Origin: Ensifer adhaerens
Lineage (GTDB): Bacteria; Pseudomonadota; Alphaproteobacteria; Rhizobiales; Rhizobiaceae
Assembly: GCF_002940685.1 (NCBI RefSeq)
Contig: NZ_PNFP01000031.1
Coordinates: 1 to 41,861 of the forward strand
Reading direction: 5' to 3'
DNA length: 41,861 nt
The notes below the pieces were generated by a model, which saw nothing but the letters and a program-made list of their open reading frames with translations, searched no databases and was not told the origin of the DNA. Positions 31,385-38,685 of this stretch are shown one piece after another. Made by a program: the position numbers and the translations under genes. Within the stretch, counting starts at the first letter, position 1. Each line of letters starts with the position of its first letter.

Positions 31385-31600
31385 TCACTTGAAGATTTCC
31401 GGTGACTTGTCCGCTGCGGTCCGGCCGCGCTTGCCTTGCGCCTTTTCAGGCTCAGGCGGCGTAGCCGGATCAATCACGATGCGATTGTAGAACTGCGTTG
31501 CGATATCCGCAATAGCATTCCGATCAGAATGCAAGCCCTCGCGTTTGGCCTGCTCCATGGCCAATTCCAGGCAGCGCAGACGGATTTCTGCGTCGGTCAT
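31385..31600 (-). CDS. Small helical phage protein
   Basis: A 71-residue protein starting MTDAEIRLRCLELAMEQAKR at ATG 31600, overlapping the previous stop (ATGA). The first 45 residues form an amphipathic helix pair (IRLRCLELAM, AIADIATQFYNRIV); the remainder is a basic/Pro linker (PEPEKAQGKRGRTAADKSPE). Similar short proteins precede capsid genes in many BPP-1-like phages. Function is unknown. The upstream extension to 31798 is a shadow of the neighbour. Confidence 0.65.
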   Translation of the reverse strand: MTDAEIRLRCLELAMEQAKREGLHSDRNAIADIATQFYNRIVIDPATPPEPEKAQGKRGRTAADKSPEIFK

Positions 31601-31863
31601 GTCGCTTCCTGGTTCTCGATGGCGACGATCGGATCGCCAGGCGCCAGATCGATCGGCGCCGGCGTTGCCGGATCGACGCTGGCCGGGGCATCCGCCACAT
31701 CGTGGATGTAGCCGTAGACGAACCCCGTGCTGTCGTCCTGGCGGACTTCGACGGTATAGTTGGCCATGTTCGCCACGTTGCCGGTGCGACGGGCCCAATC
31801 CAGCAGGTAGTTCTGCGGGTTGTTGGCAAACCCGTCCAAGCGGGAAAATTCCTTGATGGCCAT
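31597..31863 (-). CDS. Phage protein of unknown function
   Basis: An 88-residue protein from ATG 31863 (MAIKEFSRLDGFANNPQNYL), with a middle strand region (YTVEVRQDDSTGFVYGYIHD) and an acidic/Pro C-terminus (ASVDPATPAPIDLAPGDPIV). It is placed between scaffold and capsid genes and overlaps the next gene by four bases. I recognise no family; an assembly accessory role is possible from position only. Confidence 0.6.
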   Translation of the reverse strand: MAIKEFSRLDGFANNPQNYLLDWARRTGNVANMANYTVEVRQDDSTGFVYGYIHDVADAPASVDPATPAPIDLAPGDPIVAIENQEAT

Positions 31864-31864
31864 G

Positions 31865-32752
31865 TCAGTTCTCCGAAGGGTAGGCGTATTGGTGCAACTG
31901 GTTCCACTTCGCAGTGGCTTCGGCGTCCTTGTTCATCAGACGCGCCACGAAGTTCTTGTCCGCACGCAGCAGCCCGATTTCCGCCTTGGCTTGGCCCGGC
32001 GTGAGCGCGCTACCGAAGCGCTCGGTCTTGTCGCCCGTGACGAAGCTGTCTTCGCCCATACGCGAACCGATCTTCTGGAAGAACTCCATCGTGGCCTTGT
32101 GGCCCATCGACTGCGACAGCGCGTCGATCTGCTCGGGCGTGACGCCGAGCCCGCGCACCGCGGCTTGCGCCTGGTTCAGGTTCTGCGTATAGGCTGCGCC
32201 CCAGTCCTGCTTGAGCGCCATGTCGTCCGCCGAGAACTTCTCCTGCGCCGTCGCCTGCTGCGCACTCACGGCGCCCGTGGCCTGTTCGTTCCACCATGCT
32301 GCCAGCTGCTCGCCCTGCTTCTGCGTCAGGCCCAGCTCATGGAATTTGGACGCAGCAGCCTGCGCGAATTCCTTGCTGCCGATGCCTTCCGGCACGTCCA
32401 CCTTGTAACCCGCTGCGTCCGCCGGGCGACCCAGACGGTCGTAGAACTTGCCGAGTTCTTCCGGCGTCGCATCGGACTTGGGCAGGATGACGGCGTTGCC
32501 GGCTTTGTCCGCGCCCAGCAGCTTCTCCAGGTTGCGGTAGCCATCGAGCACCTGAGCCGGCTCGGTCCAGCCCTTGTTCTGCAGATAGCCGACCGTCGTG
32601 TCGTCGGCGCTCGGCAGCCACGGGATCGCCGGGCCAGCGGGCGCGGTGGCGGGAGCCGCCGGAGCAGGCGCGGGTGTAGCGAGGGCGGCAGACGTGCCGC
32701 CATCGGGGGCAGCACCTTGTCCGCCAGCGGCGGGGGTTGCGGTATCGGTCAT
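31865..32752 (-). CDS. Capsid scaffolding protein
   Basis: A 295-residue protein. A Pro/Ala-rich N-terminus (about 1-45) is followed by WLPSADDTTVGYLQNKGWTE, DGYRNLEKLLGADK, LPKSDATPEELGKFYDRLGR and VDVPEG. A long charged helical region comes next (AKFHELGLTQKQGEQLAAWW, VRGLGVTPEQIDAL), and the end is Lys/Asn-rich (DKNFVARLMNKDAEATAKWN). This pattern, with the YLQNKGWxxPAQVLDGYRNLE block, is characteristic of phage scaffolding proteins encoded before HK97-fold capsids. The protein would direct procapsid assembly and leave before DNA packaging. Confidence 0.8.
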   Translation of the reverse strand: MTDTATPAAGGQGAAPDGGTSAALATPAPAPAAPATAPAGPAIPWLPSADDTTVGYLQNKGWTEPAQVLDGYRNLEKLLGADKAGNAVILPKSDATPEELGKFYDRLGRPADAAGYKVDVPEGIGSKEFAQAAASKFHELGLTQKQGEQLAAWWNEQATGAVSAQQATAQEKFSADDMALKQDWGAAYTQNLNQAQAAVRGLGVTPEQIDALSQSMGHKATMEFFQKIGSRMGEDSFVTGDKTERFGSALTPGQAKAEIGLLRADKNFVARLMNKDAEATAKWNQLHQYAYPSEN

Positions 32753-32755
32753 TCT

Positions 32756-33268
32756 TCAGGTTCCTGATGCAGAGAAGTAAAAACGCGCGATAGCGAGCAG
32801 CTCTGCAACAGTCGCGTCGCGTTTCAATGAATTCACTCGATTGCTTACCACCACAACGTTGCCTTTTACGTAACCCAATGCCGGGGTGATACGGTCCACT
32901 GACGGGCTACGCTCGCTTTGTTTCCCCGTCCCAATTTCCAACGGCACGCCCAGCACTGGGCACTTATCTGGTAGCACAAGGTCGGCTTCCACTAAATCGA
33001 AAGGCACCCCTTGCTTTGCTGCTCTACAGCGCAACTCAGCCAACTTTACTTTCGCCCAACGAGATTTGCGCCTGGCCGCCATGTAAGCGGTTCGCTGCGC
33101 TATATACTCCGGCGTCTTTCGTCTAGCAGCGTCGTAAATTTTCTTGCGTTCTTTTCCGCCGTTTTGATATCGGACTCGCGCATTTGCGTTGTCTCTTGCC
33201 TTTACATCCGACTGGCTTCGATACTGGCGGTTATATTCAGCTCGTGCTTCCTGGTCTGCTATTGGCAT
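32756..33268 (-). CDS. HNH-like homing endonuclease
   Basis: A 170-residue very basic protein, AT-richer than its neighbours. After a Lys/Arg/Tyr-rich N-terminus (ARAEYNRQYRSQSD, RRKTPEYIAQRTAYMAARRK) it has a nuclease core: LVLPDKCPVLGVPLEIGTGK, SPSVDRITPALGYVKGNVVV and NRVNSLKRDATVAELLAIAR. The C-P-V-L-G turn followed by S-x-D-R-I-x-x-x-x-G-Y and N-x-x-x-x-S-x-x-x-N-x-x-K is the diverged HNH/endonuclease VII-like pattern of free-standing phage homing endonucleases. It lies between the Bbp19-like and scaffold genes, overlapping the former by 32 bases, and is one of three such genes in the late operon. Confidence 0.75.
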   Translation of the reverse strand: MPIADQEARAEYNRQYRSQSDVKARDNANARVRYQNGGKERKKIYDAARRKTPEYIAQRTAYMAARRKSRWAKVKLAELRCRAAKQGVPFDLVEADLVLPDKCPVLGVPLEIGTGKQSERSPSVDRITPALGYVKGNVVVVSNRVNSLKRDATVAELLAIARFYFSASGT

Positions 33269-33518
33269 TGCTATCTCCGTATAAACGCCACAGGTCCTCT
33301 TCAGACATGTTGACGTGATGCATTATACGAAGAAACACTTCTCTACGTCCTTCTGCTACTGCGTGCGCTCTGGCGTCAACGTGAAACGTAGAGCTGTGCG
33401 CACGGCAGAAGCGCGCCAAGTCGCGCAGCACTTCATCGCCGTACGGGTTCAGGAATGTCTTGACGTACGCCGTGCGCCGGCGGAACAGATACTGCTTGGC
33501 GCGTTCGAGCAGGCTCAT
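33237..33518 (-). CDS. Bbp19-like phage protein
   Basis: A 93-residue protein matching the Bordetella phage BPP-1 Bbp19 family: ERAKQYLFRRRTAYVKTFLN, GDEVLRDLARFCRAHSSTFH, EGRREVFLRIMHHVNMSEED and LWRLYGDSN. It is a small helical virion or assembly protein encoded after the portal in that phage group; its function is not established. The last residues (ANSRPGSTS) run into the HNH gene and differ from what I expect of the family end, so the 3' end may have been changed when the HNH gene inserted. ATG 33518 overlaps the small membrane gene. Confidence 0.78.
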   Translation of the reverse strand: MSLLERAKQYLFRRRTAYVKTFLNPYGDEVLRDLARFCRAHSSTFHVDARAHAVAEGRREVFLRIMHHVNMSEEDLWRLYGDSNANSRPGSTS

Positions 33519-33658
33519 TTCAACTCGTCAGGCGCGGCTTTGACAGCGGTGATCGCGTCGCGCCACAGCTGCACAGCGCCTTTCAGGATCAGCGCAAGCA
33601 CGGCGATGCCGCCGGCAGCCATCACCGTGTAGCCAATCGTCAGTGCGAGGTTTCTCAT
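33515..33658 (-). CDS. Very small membrane protein in the late operon
   Basis: A 47-residue frame from ATG 33658, overlapping the portal stop on one side and the Bbp19-like start on the other (ATGA both times). It has one transmembrane helix (LTIGYTVMAAGGIAVLALIL) and a charged end (WRDAITAVKAAPDELK). The exact stop/start overlaps make it a convincing gene despite its size. Function unknown; such a protein between portal and Bbp19-like genes is seen in related phages in my recollection, but I cannot verify that here. Confidence 0.65.
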   Translation of the reverse strand: MRNLALTIGYTVMAAGGIAVLALILKGAVQLWRDAITAVKAAPDELK

Positions 33659-35349
33659 CCTGGTTGACCCTCCGTGGGTGTGGTGCCTTGGGGCGCGGCG
33701 GCCTTCATCATTGCGGCCATGCCGGGGAGCGCCTGCGTGACCTGCGCCGCCTGGTTCTGCTGCTCGCGCGACTGGCGGCGCGCCATCACGTCGTCCGGGC
33801 TACGCAGCCAGCGGAACGGCGCGCCGTTCACGTCCGCCAACTCCGGGATGATCTGGTCGGTATCGAACCAGTCCATGATGGACGGGTCCTGGGTTTGGGC
33901 CGCCATCTCGGCCGCCCATTGAAATGTGCGCATGATGCCGGACGCCGACTCGGCGCGCATGGCGCGGTTCAGCGGCGCATCGTATTCCACCTGATACTCG
34001 GCGCCGGCTTCCACCAGTTCGCGCGGCGGCGGCGGCAGCAAACCCTGCCACATCAGCAGGTCGAACTCGCGCTCGATCATCGGGCCGATCGACTCGGACT
34101 GGAAACGGCCCATGGTCGGACTCAGGAGCGCGCCCTTTTCGCGCGCCCGCTCCAGCACTTCGGTGGCCGTCATCTGGGGCGTCTCCACCAGAATCTGGAA
34201 GAGCGTCACCAGGAACGCGTCGTTGATCGCCTGGCGCTCATCGTCCAGCAGTTCCTTGCCGATCGCCACATTGCCCGTGTCGAGCGTGTGCACCAGCTTC
34301 TGGCCCTGCGAGTTGACCCCGCCATAGTTCACGGCGCCAGGCTTCAAGCTGAACGCATCGAGCGCGCCATCGTCGGCCGCCAGCAGCACCGGGTCCACCA
34401 CGCGGTGGCCCTGCTTGATGAGAATCTTCTTCTCTTCGTTGAGCGTCTGGATCGCCGGCAGCACGTTCATCGCCGGGCTGCGGCCATAGATTTCACCCGG
34501 CGCGGTGATGTAGCGCGCGGTGGCATACGGGAAGCAGCGATATGCGCCGCGGTGCAACAGCGTCTGCGTATCCTTGAGCAGGTAGTAGCTGACGAAGCGC
34601 TTGCCCTTGGCGTCCACACGCCCCGGCTGGAAATCCGGGTTGGGTTTGACCACGTGGATGACAAACACTTCCCGTTCCGGATCGTTCTTCAGGATCGAGT
34701 TGTAGTTGTAGGGCAGCTTGTCCTCGCCCCATTTCTGGGCGATCTGCCGCAGCGTCATCTTGAACCGGCGGTACACCTTGTCCACCTGGCCCTGGAAGTT
34801 GGTCGCAAAGAACAACTCGCCCAGGTGGACGTTGCGGTAGCGCAGGCCCTTGACGTTGGGCCGGGTCGGGTCGTTGAATTCGTCGATGAACAGGCAGCTG
34901 GTGCCGAAGGCTCCGATGCTCACGTAGCCATCGTGCTGCTGCGCATGGTAACCCGAGTGGGCGCTGTAGCGGTAGCGGAACAGCAGATCGTTGACCTGAT
35001 CGAACCACAGCGCGATGTCGCGGTTCTTCATCAGGTCCTGATCCAGCGGACGCAGGCGGTGCCACTGGCTGTTGGCCGGCGTCAGCATCGACTCCATGGC
35101 CGCCGCGAACTTCCACAAGGCGGCGTTGGCCGTGACGTCGAACTGCTCCTGGCCACGTTGCTGGCCGGGCACCATGTTGCCCTGGCTGTAGAACGTCGTG
35201 CTGTAGTAGGGCAGCACCTTCTGCGCCACCGTCTCCCAGTGTCGTTCCCAGATGCCGCGGCGACCGGAAATCTGGCCGAACTCACGCATCAACTCGGTGG
35301 CGAGTTCCGCGTCAGCGTCTTTGGTTTTGGGGGTATCAGCTTCAGCCAT
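33655..35349 (-). CDS. Portal (T7-type head-tail connector) protein
   Basis: A 564-residue protein of the T7-like head-to-tail connector family. Recognisable segments are ATELMREFGQISGRRGIWER, YYSTTFYSQGNMVPGQQRGQ, FAAAMESMLTPANSQWHRLR, VSIGAFGTSCLFIDE, EIYGRSPAMNVLPAIQTLNE, KILIKQGHRVVDPVLLAADD, LFQILVETPQMTATEV and the MIEREFDLLMWQGLLPPPPR stretch. It forms the dodecameric ring at the packaging vertex. I used ATG 35349, which overlaps the preceding HNH stop, rather than ATG 35364. The C-terminus is Gln/Ala/Pro-rich (RRQSREQQNQAAQVTQAL). Length is usual for the family. Confidence 0.9.
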   Translation of the reverse strand: MAEADTPKTKDADAELATELMREFGQISGRRGIWERHWETVAQKVLPYYSTTFYSQGNMVPGQQRGQEQFDVTANAALWKFAAAMESMLTPANSQWHRLRPLDQDLMKNRDIALWFDQVNDLLFRYRYSAHSGYHAQQHDGYVSIGAFGTSCLFIDEFNDPTRPNVKGLRYRNVHLGELFFATNFQGQVDKVYRRFKMTLRQIAQKWGEDKLPYNYNSILKNDPEREVFVIHVVKPNPDFQPGRVDAKGKRFVSYYLLKDTQTLLHRGAYRCFPYATARYITAPGEIYGRSPAMNVLPAIQTLNEEKKILIKQGHRVVDPVLLAADDGALDAFSLKPGAVNYGGVNSQGQKLVHTLDTGNVAIGKELLDDERQAINDAFLVTLFQILVETPQMTATEVLERAREKGALLSPTMGRFQSESIGPMIEREFDLLMWQGLLPPPPRELVEAGAEYQVEYDAPLNRAMRAESASGIMRTFQWAAEMAAQTQDPSIMDWFDTDQIIPELADVNGAPFRWLRSPDDVMARRQSREQQNQAAQVTQALPGMAAMMKAAAPQGTTPTEGQPG

Positions 35350-35804
35350 CAAACGTGCCCCCAACGATCGCCGCGGCGGATTTTGTACGCACCGCTATAG
35401 GTGATGCCGAATTGCTCGGCCAACGCACGCAGTTCTGCCGTGTCCGCAGCTGCCCGGATTCGTTTTACCTGCTCTGCCGTCAGGCGAGAGTTTTGTTCAC
35501 GCGGCACGAAGTTGCGGCCCTTGCGAACCATGTCTTGCGTGTTGTCAGACATCGTTCCCAAAAACAGATGGTGTGGGTTTACGCAAGCCGGGTTGTCACA
35601 GCGGTGGAGAACTTTCTTTTCTCCCACTGGGCCACGATACAACCCGTACGAAACGCGATGCGCGCAATCCACCCGCTCACCGTTCCAGAAGTTGCCGTAC
35701 CCCAGTCTCGAAAGCGCGCCCGTCCACAGCCAGCAGCCTGTCAAAGCTTCCGGGATGAATTTGGCTTCAAAGCGTTCTGTCAATCCGGGCGCGGTGCGTG
35801 CCAT
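35349..35804 (-). CDS. HNH homing endonuclease with C-terminal HTH
   Basis: A 151-residue HNH_3-type nuclease. FIPEALTGCWLWTGALSRLG starts the domain, HRVSYGLYRGPVGEKKVLHR gives the first His, and CDNPACVNPHHLFLGTMSDN has the Cys/His metal-binding turn and the N-P-x-H-L motif. After RKGRN a C-terminal helix-turn-helix (LTAEQVKRIRAAADTAELRA, ALAEQFGITYSGAYKIRRG) would give target specificity. It is inserted between the small gp7.3-like gene and the portal and overlaps the portal start by one base (ATGA), so it is neatly fitted into the operon. Free-standing homing endonuclease is the most likely identity. Confidence 0.85.
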   Translation of the reverse strand: MARTAPGLTERFEAKFIPEALTGCWLWTGALSRLGYGNFWNGERVDCAHRVSYGLYRGPVGEKKVLHRCDNPACVNPHHLFLGTMSDNTQDMVRKGRNFVPREQNSRLTAEQVKRIRAAADTAELRALAEQFGITYSGAYKIRRGDRWGHV

Positions 35805-35805
35805 C

Positions 35806-36018
35806 TTACTGACCCAGCAGCGTCTTGGTGGTCGTGCCAGTATTCGAGAGGCCCGCGCCGCTCGTCAGGATCGTGGACGTGCGCCCACGCTGCAGCGCCA
35901 TCTGTTGCTGCTGCGCGGCCACGTCGGTCTGGTTGGCGGTATTGTCCACAGTCGGCGCCGGCGGCGGTGCAGCCGGCGGAGCGTCCGGGGTCTTGGGCTT
36001 GGAGAACAGAGCGGACAT
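35806..36018 (-). CDS. Small virion-associated protein (T7 gp7.3-like)
   Basis: A 70-residue Gln/Thr/Pro/Ala-rich protein from ATG 36018: MSALFSKPKTPDAPPAAPPP, then QQQQMALQRGRTSTILTSGA and TGTTTKTLLGQ. The N-terminal FSKPKTP, the central TILTSGxGL and the terminal KTLLG are features I associate with the small gp7.3-like tail/virion proteins encoded next to the portal in T7-like and BPP-1-like phages. The in-frame extension upstream to 36075 lacks those features. In T7 the counterpart helps tail assembly and adsorption. Confidence 0.65.
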   Translation of the reverse strand: MSALFSKPKTPDAPPAAPPPAPTVDNTANQTDVAAQQQQMALQRGRTSTILTSGAGLSNTGTTTKTLLGQ

Positions 36019-36112
36019 GTGGGCTCCGATTTGAGTTGGTGAGGGGTCGTGTATCCGGCCCGGGCAAACCCCCACTGGAATGGAAGCCGGCCGTTACGAC
36101 GCCCCTCAAGAC

Positions 36113-36188
36113 TGGCGACGACTAGGGGGCTCGAACCCCTGACATCCGGATAGACAATCCAGCGCTCTGCCAACTGAGCTAAGTCGCC
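36113..36188 (-). tRNA. tRNA-Asp(GTC)
   Basis: A complete 76-base cloverleaf on the minus strand. Acceptor GGCGACT pairs with AGTCGTC (one G-T), the D arm is GCTCAGTTGGCAGAGC, and the anticodon arm is CTGGA-TTGTCTA-TCCGG with anticodon GTC. The variable loop is ATGTC, the T arm AGGGG-TTCGAGC-CCCCT, and discriminator G and CCA are encoded. Discriminator G73 and GTC together identify tRNA-Asp. It sits in the late operon between terL and the small virion gene, so it would be processed from the late transcript. Confidence 0.93.
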
Positions 36189-36235
36189 ACTCTTGAGGAA
36201 ATCGCATCGCGTGGAGAATAGCACAACACTTCACC

Positions 36236-37786
36236 CTAGCCAAATATGTTGTAGTCCACGTCGGCCGCCACCCGGTTGCGCGCCTGGCTGCGGCTGGTGC
36301 GGGTATCCGTGCGCGCCACAGGCCGGGCGAAGGTCAAAGCCAGCGCTTCGCCGTAGTCGGGAGACGCCAGGCCGCGGTCCTCCATGTGCTCCTTGCCTTC
36401 CAGGATCAGCTTGTTGCTGACCGGGTGGTAGCTGTACTCGGGGCTGATGAGGTCGGTGCGCAGTAGTGAATCGTCCGGAATGCTGCCGATCAGCAGCCAC
36501 TCGGCCATCAGCGCCCACATCTCCACGCGCTTGTTCAGGAACCGGTTCGGGTCGTTCGGCGTGGCGCCTGCCTGCACTTCCACCACCCGGTGGCCCCAGG
36601 ATTTCAAGATATCCACCACGCCGCCGCCCACACCGTTGCCGTCCACGAATATCGCATCAACCTTGAACTTGGTGGCCGCATCCGCGATGTGGGTGGCGAA
36701 CTGCACCGTATCGATGCCCTTGTACGACTGCCACGGGATGGACACGGCATCGCGCCCCTTGCGGAAAGCGATGACGGAACGGGCGTTGCCGTTGCGTGCC
36801 ACGTCGCAGCCCATGAGCAGCGGCGCACCCGGATCGGGGATCGGCTTGCGTTCCTGCGCGCCGGTCACCTGATCGGTCGGGATGAACTGGTTGGCCGACT
36901 TGTTCGGGAACTGGCCCTTGACTTCCACCCGCGTGACGTCGCTGTCTTCCCCATACTGCGCCACGATCTTGTCGAAGGTCGCGCGGTCCGTGCCCTCCAC
37001 AGTACGGCTGTCGATGTTGCGCGTCTTCCAGAAGTTGCGGTCGCGGTGGAAGCACTCGAAAAAGCTGCCACTGTTGCGCCGCGGGTTGCTGAACACGAAC
37101 CAGTAGCGATCCGGGATGGGCTCGGTGAAAAACCCCTCGGACACAGTCCAGATGGGTGTTGGGATACCGGACGCCTCATCGAAGATCAGCATGAAGCCGT
37201 GGTGGTTGTGGATGCCGGCGAATGCGTCCGGGTTCTCTTCGCTCCACAACTGCGCCTGGGCGTAGTAGTACCCCAGGTCGATTTTCAGGTCGCGCTTGAC
37301 CGCTTCCCCAAACCACTGCGCCGGGCGCATCGAGAGCGCCATCATTTCCCACCAGTGGGCGTTGATCGCCAACGACACCCACTTGCCCAACTCGGCCCAG
37401 GTCCGGGACTTCAACTGCTGCTCCGTGTTGGCCGTCACCACCGTCGTGCCGCCCAGACGCGTCGTCTGGAACCAGTGGGTCAGCCACGACACCAAGGCGG
37501 ACTTGCCGATGCCGCGGCCCGAAGCATCGGCCGATCGCCACATCTCGTAGATGGCCTGCTGCGCGGCGCGCAGTTCGTTGGCCTTGATGTGCCGGGTGAT
37601 TTCCTCCAGCGTCTCTTTCTGCCATCCGCGCGGGCCGGATTGGTGCTCCAGCGGCGTGTTGGCTCTCCCCCATGGGTAGGCGAACTGCACGAACTGGAGC
37701 GGATCGTTGGCCAGCTGCGGGTCCCACAACTCCATCATGAGTTGCTGTTCGCCCTGCGCGCCGTAGATGGGTTGGGGGGATGGCAT
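36236..37786 (-). CDS. terL: Large terminase subunit
   Basis: A 516-residue terminase. The ATPase domain has Walker A SADASGRGIGKS (85-96) and Walker B MLIFDEAS (D203/E204), with a coupling VFSNPRR motif at about 231. The C-terminal RNase H-like nuclease has D328 (LLMGCDVARNG), D382 (AIFVDGNGVGGG) and D477 (LASPDYGEAL). It pumps DNA into the procapsid and cuts concatemers. Its N-terminus mentions WDPQLANDPLQFVQFAYPWG, common in this terminase group. It is separated from terS by an HNH gene and two tiny frames. The tRNA-Asp gene follows 47 bases after the stop. Confidence 0.93.
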   Translation of the reverse strand: MPSPQPIYGAQGEQQLMMELWDPQLANDPLQFVQFAYPWGRANTPLEHQSGPRGWQKETLEEITRHIKANELRAAQQAIYEMWRSADASGRGIGKSALVSWLTHWFQTTRLGGTTVVTANTEQQLKSRTWAELGKWVSLAINAHWWEMMALSMRPAQWFGEAVKRDLKIDLGYYYAQAQLWSEENPDAFAGIHNHHGFMLIFDEASGIPTPIWTVSEGFFTEPIPDRYWFVFSNPRRNSGSFFECFHRDRNFWKTRNIDSRTVEGTDRATFDKIVAQYGEDSDVTRVEVKGQFPNKSANQFIPTDQVTGAQERKPIPDPGAPLLMGCDVARNGNARSVIAFRKGRDAVSIPWQSYKGIDTVQFATHIADAATKFKVDAIFVDGNGVGGGVVDILKSWGHRVVEVQAGATPNDPNRFLNKRVEMWALMAEWLLIGSIPDDSLLRTDLISPEYSYHPVSNKLILEGKEHMEDRGLASPDYGEALALTFARPVARTDTRTSRSQARNRVAADVDYNIFG

Positions 37787-37852
37787 TTAGGGTTTGAATG
37801 CAGCCAACAGGAAGATGCCGGCGAGCATGAAGAGGATGAGTGGGAGGGCCAT
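37787..37852 (-). CDS. Possible 21-residue membrane peptide before terL
   Basis: A short frame from ATG 37852 ending with TAA directly before the terL ATG (37786): MALPLILFMLAGIFLLAAFK-P. It is a single hydrophobic helix. There is no strong ribosome binding site, although the exact abutment to terL and the homogeneous hydrophobicity suggest more than chance. It may be a translational coupling leader or a small membrane peptide. Confidence 0.35.
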   Translation of the reverse strand: MALPLILFMLAGIFLLAAFKP

Positions 37853-37854
37853 GG

Positions 37855-37986
37855 TCAGTGGATCGAAGGGGTGGGCGGGGTGAGCAACATGATGCGGCGT
37901 ATCAGGGGCCGGTGATGCGGGATGCGTGGATCAAGGAGGATGGGGCGCTCAACCGGCGCGGCGAAAAGTGTGGCCACGGTGTGCAT
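37855..37986 (-). CDS. Possible small protein between HNH gene and terL
   Basis: A 43-residue frame from ATG 37986 with GGGAG five bases upstream: MHTVATLFAAPVERPILLDP followed by RIPHHRPLIRRIMLLTPPTP. It is basic and Pro-rich, overlaps the 3' end of the HNH gene by 38 bases, and ends one base before the next short frame's leader. It may be a remnant of a gene disturbed by the HNH insertion or a chance frame. No family recognised. Confidence 0.25.
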   Translation of the reverse strand: MHTVATLFAAPVERPILLDPRIPHHRPLIRRIMLLTPPTPSIH

Positions 37987-38473
37987 GCAATCTCCCTTTC
38001 AAACAACTGCTGATCCCGGAAGCCGTAAACCCAGCGTCTATTGCGGCCTTTACTGTAACAAACACGCGCTCTGTCCCGTCCGCCCCAATCGCCACGATCG
38101 CCATCGGTTTGGGTCCGCGAGGTGCGGGCGCGGAAGGTTTCTTTGGCTCCCAATGCGGGTTCTTGTGCCGATGGTAAGCGTGTACGTTTTCGACGCCCGT
38201 GACGTATTCCAAATTTGGCAACCGATTGTTCGCCTTGTCGTGATCAATGTGGTTGACTTGCACGCCATCCGCCCGCGGACCGATAAATGCCTCTGCGACA
38301 AGGACGTGGACACTACGGGTAAACTCTTTGCCCACACTGTCTCGTAAGTGAACTTGAAAGTATCCGCGCTTGGTCTGCCTGGCTACCAAGCGCCTTTGCA
38401 GACGCAAAGAAAACACCTCGCCTTCGTCCGATACTTCATACCGATCCTCAAACCCTACCACTGGTTTCTTCAC
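37949..38473 (-). CDS. NUMOD4/HNH homing endonuclease
   Basis: A 174-residue protein starting with GTG at 38473. The N-terminal NUMOD4-like motif (VVGFEDRYEVSDEGEVFSLR) leads into GYFQVHLRDSVGKEFTRSVH. The HNH core follows (HVLVAEAFIGPRADGVQVNH, IDHDKANNRLPNLEYVTGVE, NVHAYH), and a C-terminal NUMOD1-like DNA-binding segment (AIVAIGADGTERVFVTVKAA, ASGISSCLKGRLHAHRG) completes it. This is the standard architecture of a phage HNH homing endonuclease. It lies between terS and terL. Its ribosome binding site lies in a perfect hairpin (38479-38501), so translation may be throttled. Confidence 0.88.
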   Translation of the reverse strand: MKKPVVGFEDRYEVSDEGEVFSLRLQRRLVARQTKRGYFQVHLRDSVGKEFTRSVHVLVAEAFIGPRADGVQVNHIDHDKANNRLPNLEYVTGVENVHAYHRHKNPHWEPKKPSAPAPRGPKPMAIVAIGADGTERVFVTVKAAIDAGFTASGISSCLKGRLHAHRGHTFRRAG

Positions 38474-38478
38474 GATTA

Positions 38479-38501
38479 ATTCCTAAAAAAATTTTAGGAA
38501 T
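38479..38501 (-). promoter_or_regulatory. Hairpin covering the HNH gene ribosome binding site
   Basis: A 10-bp perfect inverted repeat, ATTCCTAAAA / TTTTAGGAAT, separated by three bases. In the leftward RNA the 3' arm contains AGGA, the only Shine-Dalgarno-like sequence before GTG 38473, six bases from the stem end. A TATGAT -10-like box lies at 38505-38500, with no good -35, so a local promoter is uncertain. Confidence 0.6.
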
Positions 38502-38519
38502 CATAACACGTTGTGAAAG

Positions 38520-38685
38520 CCGCAACAGTTATATTTTCAAAATATTTTTAAATTTCCCGAGCCGGGCCCCCGGGGAAAACCATCGCGTCCCAAATCCGGC
38601 CCCCACCCCGCCCGCCACCCCCTCCCGCGTCATGGGGCCCCCGCGGTAAACGCGCGCGTCGAATGGGCCGCGCGTGCGCGTTCAG
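38520..38685. other. AT-rich patch and very GC/C-rich gap next to terS
   Basis: No gene is visible. An AT-rich run (38528-38558) abuts a palindromic GC block around GCCGGGCCCCCGGGG and a C-rich stretch with several GCGCG runs to 38675. Unusual composition beside terS makes this a candidate packaging (cos or pac) region, though no defined site can be shown; the block might also include a terminator for terS. Confidence 0.3.

Noticed and set aside
33643..35400. 585-codon open frame on the plus strand
   Set aside because: Antisense shadow of the portal gene with no recognisable motif.
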